This document shows, piece after piece, positions 18,675 through 28,247 of a stretch of 64,000 nucleotides of DNA (position 1 is its first letter; every line of letters starts with the position of its first letter). Both the position numbers and the translations under genes were made by a program. A model generated the notes under the pieces. The model worked only from the letters and a program-made list of their open reading frames with translations. It did not search any database and was not told the origin of the DNA. This DNA is from Chondrus crispus (Eukaryota > Rhodophyta > Florideophyceae > Gigartinales > Gigartinaceae): assembly GCF_000350225.1 (NCBI RefSeq), contig NW_005178869.1, positions 227,778 to 291,777 on the forward strand. Direction: 5' to 3'.

Positions 18675-19497
18675 CTACAGAGTTCTCCTTCTCTTTGAAC
18701 GTCTCGGCACCGTACGTGCAATTTCGTCCCTAACCCTTGTCCTCGAATGAGAATCCTCTTCCTCAAACCCCTCATCATCGTCCTGATCATTGGGGTCTGG
18801 CTGCGTTGATGCCCGGGCAGGTCGAGGAGTGCACCTCGGCTTTAAAACATTGGCCGAGTGCCAGAGTTCACAGCAGCTCTTGCGATTTCTGGGATAGATT
18901 CTTGTACATACAAATACATCGCAATGAACGCATTTGTACGTCGTTCTGTGTCCCCTCCACCCTGATTCATTGCCCTCAATTCCCCTTATTCCGCATAATG
19001 CGCAATACTGTTGATCCTTTTGCTGTTTCACAACATGATTCTTGATGCTGAGTCGCAATCGCTTCCCATCAGCTCCGTTAAAAAACAGCAAGCGCTTCCG
19101 TTTTCTCCTTGCCGCGAGAGTACACAGTTTTCTCACTTCAGTGTCCGATACATCATCTATTTCTTCTCTACATATGGCATCCGCTGTTTCCAACGATTGA
19201 GAATATATTAAGAGCTCTCTAGAAACCTCGTAAACAAAATCCGCAAGTGATTCTACCTGATTAACTGAGTGCCGATAAGACGTTAAACTCTGGAAGGCCT
19301 GTTTGCTCTCCAACAAATCCTTCTTCTGTTCCATTCGCCATGCGATAAAAGAATTAATGGCCAGTGTTTTAAACGTTTGTGTGACAACTTTTTGCTCCCA
19401 CTTCATTGATGAAGTCGATGAGCGTAATATCGCGCGAGCCTGAGCGCTCCCGTCAACCCCACCCTTAGTGCGGGAGTACAACTTTGAGAAGCATGCT
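18675..19497 (-). CDS. piggyBac-like transposase C-terminus (third Asp and Cys-rich domain), -1 frame
   Basis: This frame overlaps the end of the main one and has no ATG of its own near the start, so it is read as a continuation. It begins YSRTKGGVDGS, the GVD block holding the third catalytic Asp of piggyBac enzymes. KWEQKVVTQTFKTLAINSF follows, matching the conserved helix after that Asp. Near the end it has a zinc-binding CALCGIRG..HRTTYKCVHCDVFVC..CCELWH cluster typical of the family's cysteine-rich domain, then an acidic stretch and a basic tail (RRSKRRRTL). Confidence 0.8.
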
Positions 19498-21958
19498 TAA
19501 AAAGCTTCAATGGAGGAAAAGCGTCCTTTTGTTTGACGTATTTGTTCACGAGTTGCCAGAATTGTAACCTCGACTTAATTATACGGCTTGTTGCGGCGTC
19601 ACTGAACGTAGGAGGACTGGGTTCTTCTTGGTGCGCCCATGAGACCACAGGCTGCGCAACTGCTGCCAAGGCGGCATGACAGTTATCTAAAATAGCATCC
19701 GTGCAGTGTACGAGAGCAGTATAAATCACTCCAGCTTCGGAGGCTGAGACATAGATCACATAATTAACTCTAAGGACCACCATTTGATGTAGTAGCTGCC
19801 CGACATGATCATCAGGAATGTAGTGCGTAAATGAAGACTCTCCAACTTCGCATTTAACCACATCCGCCGTTGCCAGGGACAGTGCCCGATCTAGACTGAT
19901 TTGAGCAACACTAGTCTTGATTTCCACCGATGCTAGATGATTGTTCGGTCCCTCTGAAACGTCTCCCTGCATTCCAAGCGCATGGAGATCAATTAATGCT
20001 ACACCATCAGGAGAGCAAGCCAACCAGTCCTCTCCTTTCTTGGCAAGCATGCCACACTCATACAAGCACTTAACAAAGTCCCTAGAAGCTAGTGAAGCAA
20101 TGACTGCTGACTCATTAGCTGTTCCACGCATCATTGGTTCACTCGATCGACTCGAACTGAACCATGTCTTGACAAAAGACTGCAGTATTTTTTGTAGGGT
20201 CTGTTCCGTACTCTGTCCTACATTAGAATCCATTCCAATAATGTTTCTTACTTCGTTGTTATTGCACAGAATTTTCCCAGCACTTGTCCCGGTTACACGA
20301 AACTGACGTAAAACGAACCAGTCAGCACATCTCTGGTCAATTGTTAACACAATGCAGTTGGCCAATAGACGGCGTTCCATTTCATCCTTAAGGTCGCATG
20401 TGTCCGGCGGTGGGCACAATATCCTTCCGTTGTCAGTTCTCTTTGAAAACATTTTGTTATTTAAAGCTGCCGTCTTGGGGACCGCAACCCATGTCTCCAA
20501 ACTGGCTGAGACATTTGAGGGTACAGTGTACAGAAAACGTATGATCCGGCTGAACTTGTCAGTTCCTTTTTCCCTCACTGCGACTGCTGTGACTTTGAAC
20601 CTACTGGCCGAGGTATCATTGCGATTTTCACGAACTTTAAATGTTTTAACAGCCCACCAGGACCGGGGTCCCTCCTCCGGGTCGTCGTTTATAACAAACG
20701 CACGGGGACGATCGAGTAGACCACTTGTAGCACCACTATAGTCGAGAGTACTGTCATGATTGAGGGGCTGGTCTGGTGTGTTGTGCTCCTCCTCAGGCAT
20801 TTGTGCACAATTTCTGTCACTTTCCTCGTCTTCTCCGGAAACCTCTTCTTCATTTCGCATAACATTCAAGTACGACTTTCCTACAAATGGATGACACTGT
20901 AAAAGGTGCTCTGGCATAATCATTATAGATCCAATCCTATGTCGGAGCAATTCTCGCATCAGGGAAACCTTCCCGTATCCACGGTCGGCTGTTAGAATGA
21001 AACTATGTACGCTCCGTTCACCCCTACCTTCTAGGACAGACTCGACTAAGCTGTACACATTACTGCTTTGCGAAATTCCTCGGCGACGAAAGCGAACCAT
21101 TAATGTAATCCGAAAAAGAGCGTCAGCTATTGCATCAGCTGCATGGCCTTCGCGATCGGCCTTTCTGCTACTGAGTGTCTTAACCTGGTTGTCAGCAGCA
21201 CGAGTGCCGTACAAGTCGTCGTCAAGGGTGGCCAAAGTATACGTTGGTGAGACAAAAAATTTGCATGTCTGCCTGAATGCCGTGTTCTCGAACTGCGTCA
21301 AAAGCTGAGTCTGGTCCCTTTGTGCCAACCACGTTGTGCCACCATCCCTCCCTCGGCCTGTCGGCGAGAAGGCAAGTACGTTGTTACAAATAAAGCGAAC
21401 TCGGTCCAGGGTAGGTGGGTTGCAGCCCTCGTTCCTTAATAACTGTATGGTCTTCAAAAAACTAAACCCTGTACAGTGGGAGAGCAGGAAGACGGACAGA
21501 AACCGATACATGTCAGGCAGTGTTATCCGTGTAGTTTCTATCCTGTGTAGGCAAATTTGTTCATTAAGCCAACCTTGGCAGGTCTTGAGCAGCTCGTCCA
21601 TGAAAAGAACAACATATCCTGCTCTCGATGATGGTAACTGACGGGCTGCTCGTTCGACAATTAGTCTCTCCATAGCCGACAAACAAAACAAGCGCGCACG
21701 TTCTTCAATAACATCGCTGACAAAAACATCTTCAAGTAGCAAGCGTTCCGTTGCGATGTTAGAAATGCGCCGCCCTCTAGTCGGATCCCGACCATCCTGA
21801 AAAGTTCTTTTTGTTCCACCACGACCACGACCGCGACCGCGACCGCCACGACCACGCCCACTTCCACGCCCTCGGCCTCTAACCCTCGTCCCGCGCCCTC
21901 TCGTGCGCTCTACACTGCTTGACGGGGTGTGGTGGTGATCGGGAAGGATGGTAGCCAT
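19403..21958 (-). CDS. piggyBac-like transposase with internal YqaJ/lambda-exonuclease-like nuclease (main frame)
   Basis: The frame encodes 851 residues. Residues 18-50 are an RG-rich tract, probably nuclear or nucleic-acid binding. The DDE core shows LATLDDDLYGT (Asp 246-248) and FILTADRGYGK (Asp325), the first two acidic sites of a piggyBac-type catalytic domain. Residues about 545-745 form a PD-(D/E)XK module: WFVLRQFRVTGTSAGK, then RGTANE (Glu616), ACSPDG (Asp651) and VEIKT (Glu679, Lys681), the pattern of YqaJ/lambda-type exonucleases. It sits between the second and third transposase acids, where piggyBac enzymes have an insertion domain. The third acid and the Cys-rich C-terminus are in the overlapping -1 frame (18675-19497), so a frameshift or a one-base lesion separates them. 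Confidence 0.82.
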   Translation of the reverse strand: MATILPDHHHTPSSSVERTRGRGTRVRGRGRGSGRGRGGRGRGRGRGGTKRTFQDGRDPTRGRRISNIATERLLLEDVFVSDVIEERARLFCLSAMERLIVERAARQLPSSRAGYVVLFMDELLKTCQGWLNEQICLHRIETTRITLPDMYRFLSVFLLSHCTGFSFLKTIQLLRNEGCNPPTLDRVRFICNNVLAFSPTGRGRDGGTTWLAQRDQTQLLTQFENTAFRQTCKFFVSPTYTLATLDDDLYGTRAADNQVKTLSSRKADREGHAADAIADALFRITLMVRFRRRGISQSSNVYSLVESVLEGRGERSVHSFILTADRGYGKVSLMRELLRHRIGSIMIMPEHLLQCHPFVGKSYLNVMRNEEEVSGEDEESDRNCAQMPEEEHNTPDQPLNHDSTLDYSGATSGLLDRPRAFVINDDPEEGPRSWWAVKTFKVRENRNDTSASRFKVTAVAVREKGTDKFSRIIRFLYTVPSNVSASLETWVAVPKTAALNNKMFSKRTDNGRILCPPPDTCDLKDEMERRLLANCIVLTIDQRCADWFVLRQFRVTGTSAGKILCNNNEVRNIIGMDSNVGQSTEQTLQKILQSFVKTWFSSSRSSEPMMRGTANESAVIASLASRDFVKCLYECGMLAKKGEDWLACSPDGVALIDLHALGMQGDVSEGPNNHLASVEIKTSVAQISLDRALSLATADVVKCEVGESSFTHYIPDDHVGQLLHQMVVLRVNYVIYVSASEAGVIYTALVHCTDAILDNCHAALAAVAQPVVSWAHQEEPSPPTFSDAATSRIIKSRLQFWQLVNKYVKQKDAFPPLKLFKHASQSCTPALRVGLTGALRLARYYAHRLHQ

Positions 21959-22141
21959 CTCAGGTTGTTTTGATATGGACTCTGATACCTTGCGAGGTGC
22001 AGATCAAGCTTTACTTTGCCAACACGAAAAATTGAACATTCCGGCAGCTCATCTTACTGTCAGCTACAGGCTGGAGGGTTCAGAAAAGGAAACCTATGTG
22101 CGTATACAGCGCTATCGGTCCGCCAAGTCAGGCTTTATTCG

Positions 22142-22222
22142 GCCCTATGGTTCCATATATGGAACCGTAGGGCTTTTGTTGTTTTTTTGAAAACCTGTTA
22201 TGGTTCCATATATGGAACCATA
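22142..22222. promoter_or_regulatory. Right subterminal palindromes with CArG cores
   Basis: A 32-bp palindrome (22142-22173, one mismatched pair) and a perfect 24-bp palindrome (22199-22222) both contain GGTTCCATATATGGAACC. They mirror the two copies at the left end. They also lie upstream of the transposase gene, so they may act as its promoter elements. Confidence 0.75.
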
Positions 22223-22381
22223 GCAATACTAGGGATATGAGAACAATTAAGTTATAGAGAGGAAGGATAATTATTTGCCGAGTGTTCAGGGCAGTGCTGA
22301 TTTTTACCTGACACTTGACAAGTCCTGTAAATATTTTTGGCATTTCCAACAGCTCCCATTCTCCTCCAGTGCAGGCGGTTA

Positions 22382-22824
22382 CAGATAGGACTCGCGCAAT
22401 AGTGCCGAATTGAGTAATTCCACGAGTGAGTAATGCAGGGGTTTCTCGGTAAACACAGGTTATCATACCTTGCATTGCTGTTAGACAGCTGTCCAAGACA
22501 GGGATCAAGTCGACGCAGCCGACGATGCTCAACAGTAAACGGATCAACATTGCCTCCATACTGCACATATCCTTTCCGTCTTACTCGAGTGAAACGCAAG
22601 GGCACCAACACAACCACAACGAGGGTGCAGTTCGTCATTTGCGTTGTGCAGAACGCGCGTTGCTGGCTGCACAAGCTGAGCAGAGTCGTTCCAAGAGGCG
22701 CCAGACGCTTGTAAATGAGTATTTTGTGTGACCCCATTCATATTTAGTTTCATTAGTGCAAGATGCGAGTATTGCATGTTGTTGGAACCTTACATGAGGG
22801 TGCACTACTCGATGATGTTGACTG
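22382..22824 (+). mobile_element. Pogo-superfamily relic (copy 3) with transposase C-terminus
   Basis: It is flanked by TA at 22380-22381 and 22825-22826. The left end is CAGATAGGACTCGCGCAATA, continuing GTGCCG, close to the ends of the 1828-2652 element. The right end read inward is CAGTCAACATCATCGAGTAG. Inside, a plus-strand frame ending at 22731 encodes RHLRCAERALLAAQAEQ followed by RRQTLVNEYFV. This is a second version of the pogo C-terminal tail with its PIP-box-like end. Everything else of the transposase is lost. Confidence 0.65.
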
Positions 22825-22826
22825 TA

Positions 22827-23737
22827 TGTGGAAATTGCATGTGAATTGTGCTGTGCTACAGTACTGTTATCAATTCATTCTGACACCGTGCTACGCGTTC
22901 ATTTTATGTACGTGCCGCAGCTAAGGCCCTGCCAAGTGTTTCCAAATCCTTTTGCTATGCCAGAAATAGTTTGCGTACAACAATCTCAACTACTGTACTA
23001 TCAGTCCTTCGAAGTGTCAGTGGCGGAATGTTTTGGCCAATCCGATCCAAATGCAGTTTGTTTCAGCTTGCCTTCCAAATATTTTTATTCAAATGATTTT
23101 GGGAAATGCAGATCACAATTCGGGGCGTTCCTCAAGTTTTGGCCTTTTAGAGATTGCCGAAAGTCTGTTCGGCCTGCAAAACGTCTTTTCCGCTTATTAA
23201 ATGTCACAGATGAGAAGCAGCCCAGTGAAGATGTAAGAAAGCAGAGAAGGGCAGGGCAAGTCAAATAGAGTTTCTGCCACTGTACTATACATGCACCAGA
23301 AGCCAGCTGAAAGAAAGATGCGTTCACTATATCGGCCCTGCAGAGGACCCCCCTTTTGCGGTGTATATGTGAGGGATTGCGATAAATTTCTTGATGCGTT
23401 TCTTGTCGTCTTTCGTCTACAAATCAAAACCAAAATGCTGCAATTGCATTATTTCTTTTTCCTACTCTTCTTCCGCTGGGACAAATACACCCCTTTTCTG
23501 ATTGACCCTACTCGTGCCGCTACTTTATGAGTTGCATGTGCGCAAAGGAAGAAAAAATCACACCGCAGATCATCATGGTACACGTTTTTCGTTCACAGTT
23601 CTTGAGGGACACACGGAGCCGCACAAAAGAGGCAAACGTGGGCAAGAGAACCGAGGATGGGGGAATATACTGCAGGCTGGCGGGGTGGCTGCCAGGGGTT
23701 GCAGGGGAAGATGGTGCGCCTTGTGAGAGGCGTGGGG
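22827..23737. other. No gene seen
   Basis: A 146-codon plus-strand frame at 22828-23268 has no recognisable motif and irregular composition. I do not call it. No repeats are obvious. Confidence 0.45.
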
Positions 23738-23797
23738 GCCTTCCATATCTGGAAGGTGCAGCTGGTCTAAAAGAAGAAAGTCGGGTCGGTACGTATT

Positions 23798-24163
23798 TGT
23801 GGTGCAAGGAACGATGACTCTGTTTTACTGAGGCTAGCGGACGAGGCTCTAATAAGAGGCGGCGGCGGAGGCACGGAGCCGCTGTCTATCTGTGTGACAC
23901 CTGTGGTGCGTGTATGCGTGTCCTAGGTGTGTGTGCTGTACATGGGAATCATGACAGAGTGGAGGCACTGCGACCATAGAGCGACAGAAACAGGACATGG
24001 GAATCATGACACTCCCCCCGTCGCTGTGTGGTCGCTGTACGACTGTGTGTGCGGGGGGGTGGGTGGGGGTGCGGCGATGATTTTGAGTTTCGCCGTGAGC
24101 TTGCGGAAGGGATCTGTCCTGAGTGGTTTCGTCAGGATGTCCGCGAGCATGTCCGCGCTTGGG
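23798..24163 (-). mobile_element. Copia-order retrotransposon 3' remnant (RNase H end, PPT, LTR)
   Basis: Read on the minus strand from 24163, the sequence encodes HVPSADMLADILTKPLRTDP, the terminal block of Copia RNase H. A stop follows, then a polypurine tract (GACGGGGGGAG) directly before an LTR starting TGTCATGATTCCCATG (24011) and ending CACCACA near 23798 (about 214 bp). The rest of the element is missing. The junction with the peroxidase gene is at about 24164. Confidence 0.85.
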
Positions 24164-25736
24164 ACGTGTTCTCATAGTAGAAGCGGTCACCATCCCGGAA
24201 ACGGCCGAACTCCTCCTCCCAGATGGCGAGCATCGTTGCGCCCATGGAGCTGCCAGGGGCGTGGTCCTCGGCCATGAGTCCGATCCAGGCCTCGATGCTG
24301 TCGACGTCACCGTAGACGCTCTGGAGCCTGCTCTGGACGTTGGGGTCACTGGAGATGTCCGAGAAGCCTTCGACGACGGCTTCGCTTCCGCTGCGGAAGC
24401 GACTGCGGATTTCGGTGTACAGCATGACGCCATTGTCGCGGCTGCGCTGCAGATTGAGGGCGATGAGGTCGAGGCCAATGACTTCTTCGACGTTGGTGAA
24501 GAGGAAGTTGCGAAGGGCGTCAACAACCATGAGATCGATCTTCTGGGCACCGGTGTTGAGGACACCGCGGAGGATCGGTTCAATCCCCTCGGCCATGATC
24601 GGGCCCACGCCGGCGAAGAAGGTCATGGTGAGGTCGAGCGGGGTCAAAGGAGTCAAGCCTGGTCCGAGGCGAGTGATCTCGTTGTTGACAAGTGTATGGC
24701 CGACGCGGAAGGAGGCGGTGGTGAAGAGGATACTGGCGGTGGGGTCCGTGGTTGGGCTGAAGCCTGCGTAGGGGGGAAGGGTGCGTCCAGTGATGGCGGG
24801 GTACCACTCGTCGAAGACGATCCTCTGGAACTGGGCGATGTTGACCTGGCGCGAGTTGTTGAAGATTTCCTCATCGTTCATTTCCGGGAAGGCGGCTTTG
24901 ATCTCGCGGGCGATGTCGTTGTGCTCACGGAGGAAGACGGTGTGGATTGTGGTGAGGACGGGGTGCTCGTTGGAGCGGGCGTCACCGGCGACAAAGAAGT
25001 TAGCGGAGGGGGAGGGCTCGTTGGACAGGCCCAGGGTGTTGAGCGGGAGGAGATCGTTAGGGCTGGTCTTGAGCTCGCCGTCGACGAAGGAGCGCAGAGC
25101 GTCGGAGCGAGCCTTACTGGGCCCGTAGACGGAGTCCAGATCCATGGCGGAGGTGAGGATGTTGATGGCGCGCTCAACGCCCGGCTCGAGGCGGAGCTCC
25201 TCTCGCTCAGAGCGGAAGAACATGAGCTGGGAGCCGGAGATGTTGGCCATGATGGGGTCGTCGGCGGGGACATCGATGAAGGCGGGCTCAGCGATAGTGC
25301 CCTCGGCGCCGTTGTTGGTCGGGGTGGAGGCACAGGTGTGGTCAATGAGCTGCCCGAAGAAGGTGACGAGCTCGTTCAGGCCGCGCAGCTCACGGATGTC
25401 CATAGTCTGGGTGGTGAGGCCGTTGGAGATGAGCCTAGGGGATGGGAGCTCGCCAGAGAAGAGGAGCTCGGGCGGGCTCTCCAGAAAGTAGGAGAAGTGC
25501 GGCAGACCAGCGGAGCCCTGCGTGCGGCTGATCTCGGTGGCATTATTGGTGCAGGTGCCGTCGAAGGTGCGGAAGCGGGGATCACACTGGGCCATGCTAC
25601 GAGTCTCGAAGACTGCGCTCTGGGGGCCGACGGCTTCAAAAGCCTCGCTGTCGGCTGGGCCGTTGCCACTGGTAGGCTGGGCCACGACGGAACCGAGCAG
25701 GCAGACAAGGGTAAAGGTGGCGATGGCTTTTTTCAT
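24132..25736 (-). pseudogene. Haem peroxidase copy 2, 3'-truncated and fused to Copia sequence
   Basis: The first ~522 residues match copy 1 with three visible changes (Ile17Val, Asp34Glu, Pro117Leu). The signal peptide, distal His, Arg, proximal His and NLQRSRDNG block are all retained. At YENT the frame runs into the Copia remnant and ends after SQARTCSRTS, so about 50 native C-terminal residues are lost. The promoter region is duplicated too, so the gene could be transcribed. Whether the shortened protein folds is unknown; I class it as a likely pseudogene. Confidence 0.85.
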
Positions 25737-26700
25737 GGTGAGTGAAATGTGGTTGAGAGAGATGAGGCTGCGGGGTTGAGGCTGGTGAGCTGATGTGGAG
25801 ATGGAAGGATGGAAGGAGGCGGGCGGCGGGGGCGGCTTTTAAGTTGTGTGGAGAAAGGCCGGGAGATTCAGAAGTAGCTCGATTTTAACATTTCCCCGCT
25901 TGGACATCCTCCGCACGCAGCCGGGGGGCGGCTCAGCACGGCAACGCGGTTGAAGTTGCCAGCGGGAGGACAACGAAGCCGGGCCTCCCCGACCGGCTTG
26001 GGATTGTGGTTATGTGGCGGGGGTAAAGTCGACGTGTGTTCCCACCGCTTCAAGTGGTTCGGGATGGAAATGTGTGTGAGTGGGTTGTGGCGGACAGCAG
26101 GGGTGCAGCAAAACTTGTGCACGAAAAAGAGTCCGGTGGGCCTCCGTCGGTTGAGGAATTGTGAAAAGAGTTAGCGTTCCGCTTTCCGCATACGTGTGTA
26201 AGTACAGGTAGCGACTTATACGTCACGGCACGCACGTGCCACTGGCCGTTTCCAAACGCCACACGAAGGTTCCAACGCGGACGACTCGTTCGACGCGCGC
26301 ATATGCGCGGTTCCCGGTCGGTGATTGAGGAGAAATGATCACATCGAAGTGATGCCCATTCTGCGAGCTCTGCACTGCAGTTGATAAGGGTAGAGAGAGT
26401 CGACGAGAAGGCAACACGGGCCGTAGAGTTGTATTAAGAGGCTTTGGACAAGAATGATATCGTCGGCGCAATGGTCTTTCTCCGGTCCCTCTCGATAGAC
26501 GGGGCCGACCGAGTCGCCACGAACGCAGAAAGGGTCGCGAGTTGTTCTACTGAAGGACCTGCGCGAATAATCACGTCGAGTCGATGGCCCTGTTTGTTGC
26601 CCTCCTTTTAAACGGGTCAGAGGGAGTCGAGGCGAACGTCATACGGGCTTTGGAATTGCGGGAGTGCGCGACGGAGAAAAAGTGGTCACCCGACGTGTAT

Positions 26701-27271
26701 GATAGAGATTTGAGACAAGATAATATGAAGAAGACGAGAAGTAGATTATTTGGCGTCTGCTGCAGTGTGTAGGAGAGAAATCGCCTCAGATGACAATCCT
26801 TGAACAAGAGAATTAATGCTATTGCTTTGGTTATTGAGCTGTTCGTCGAGGCAGGATAGGCTGCAGTGACAAGGTACATGACTGACATAGATGACCGTCC
26901 ACTACTGAAGGATTCTATTGCATCCCCTTCTGGGAGTGTAGCGCCCACTGGGTCCTGGGCTACCGCTCGTAATGGCACCTAGAATAAGAGGCCTAGAGAG
27001 AGGAACTGAGAGGTAAAGCGTAGAGGGAATGAAGAGGGCAAGGCAGAGAAAGTATGGTCACAGTGCCGCTTCTCCAACTGCGTGCAACTGTGCCTTCGTT
27101 TATTGCGCGGGGCTTCTCCTCACCGCCGCTTATATTCGCTCGAGAGAGCTTGTGTGGAATGCAACTTGCGGTTCGAATCGGTCGCGAAACGAAACTGCGT
27201 CCTCTGGCTGATGAAACGAAGGGGTCTTCTCCGATATCGGAGACAGAGCTTGCCACGTCCCCACGTGCGCC
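26701..27271. other. No gene seen; repeat boundary
   Basis: The duplicated block ends near 26700 and the sequence becomes unrelated to block A. Short frames on both strands show no motif. Confidence 0.4.
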
Positions 27272-27955
27272 ATGTCGGATGCGATAGGGATCACATCCCT
27301 TGATCGCGACTCTATCCCACGCGTACGCCGTGTACACGAGGTACAGCTGTACAACAGCTGCTGGGCGTTACAGAAGACAGGTATCGTTCTTTTCACTACA
27401 TGCAGTATTCTACAAAACACCACGCTAAGACACATCTACCTTCGACTGAAGCACTCCAACGATAATGTCCCGCTATCTCTCCTCGTTTCACAAGCGCACT
27501 GCATTTCTAATGATCTTTATGGAAGTGACGTGTTGTACGCTCATGAGCTTTCAAACGGTTACAATCGACCTTTCACTTCTGAACAGGCCCCTGTTATGGA
27601 CCCGAACGAAATCAGAGAGACACACAAGGCCCTATCAGCGACACGCAAGCTCATCTTAAAGATGCGAACCACGGCCGTCTATGGCATTCCCGTTAAAGTT
27701 GGTGACCATATTCACTTGTACTTGGATTGTACTTGGAACAGTCGCATGACAAACATGGCACTTGGGCATATGCAAAAAACCTGTCCTCGCTTATCACCAT
27801 CCCTCCCGCACTGTTATTGTTGCTTGTCCCACGATAGGGCACTGCGTACTTCGGTTGAAGATATTCGGCATGCCCTGCATTGCAATGAACTTGCATATGT
27901 TATTCAGCAATCCCTCAATATTTTGGAGCGCTCTCTGAGCACAGCTGTGTATGAG
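27272..27955 (+). pseudogene. LTR-retrotransposon integrase-tail fragment
   Basis: The plus-strand frame contains YAHELSNGYNRPFTSEQAPV, ETHKALSATRKLILKM, KVGDHIHLYLDCT and a VEDIRHALHCNELAYVIQQ-like block. It looks like the region after the integrase core of an LTR-element polyprotein. No catalytic site is included. The frame then runs into the LTR of the oppositely oriented element at about 27960. Family assignment is tentative. Confidence 0.4.
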
Positions 27956-27963
27956 AACGTCAG

Positions 27964-28235
27964 TAAGAATAATCGGGCTACGATGAAGTTCTGTGTCGAA
28001 CTCGTCGAGAGGGATGCGAGCAAGTGCGCAGTAGAGTTGTAGACAAAGGTACAACCGCGTGTCGGCCGAGCCCACCGGAAGGTCGTCGTTTTACATCAGA
28101 AGCAGAGGTGCATTAGTACAAAAACAAGGCAACAATAAACGGACGTTATGCAATGGAGATTATCCGGCGCAATTACAAAAACTTTGAGAAGTCGCTCAAT
28201 TATCACGGCACCTGTAACACGACAGCGGTAGTTCA
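27964..28235 (-). repeat. 3' LTR of the degraded Copia-order element
   Basis: On the minus strand it starts TGAACTACCGCTGTCGTGT. It aligns with 31338-31604 with many substitutions; shared blocks include GTTGTAGACAAAGGTACAAC and CAACAATAAACGGACG (plus-strand spelling). The inner boundary is approximate. Confidence 0.75.
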
Positions 28236-28247
28236 TACTCCTCCCCT

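Larger units (their letters stand above)
18371..22234 (-). mobile_element. piggyBac-like DNA transposon with CCCTAG ends and ATAT duplication
   Basis: The left end is ATAT|CCCTAGTATT (18367-18380). The right end, read inward, is also ATAT|CCCTAGTATT (22238-22225). After short spacers both ends continue into TATGGTTCCATATATGG-type palindromes. piggyBac elements have CCY..RGG termini and a 4-bp palindromic TTAA target; here the flanking 4-mer is ATAT. The 3864-bp element carries a single minus-strand transposase gene in two overlapping frames. Confidence 0.85.
23738..26700. repeat. Segmental duplication block B (truncated peroxidase copy)
   Basis: This is the direct-orientation copy of 15089-17888. 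The 3' flank (23738-23796) and the gene body plus upstream region (24164-26700) are both present. The segment between them, corresponding to 15146-15359 of block A, has been replaced by a Copia remnant. Confidence 0.9.

Noticed and set aside
22828..23268. 146-codon plus-strand frame
   Set aside because: No motif, odd composition, no second copy; best explained by chance.
24123..25745. 540-codon open frame opposite the truncated peroxidase
   Set aside because: Same shadow as above in the duplicated block.
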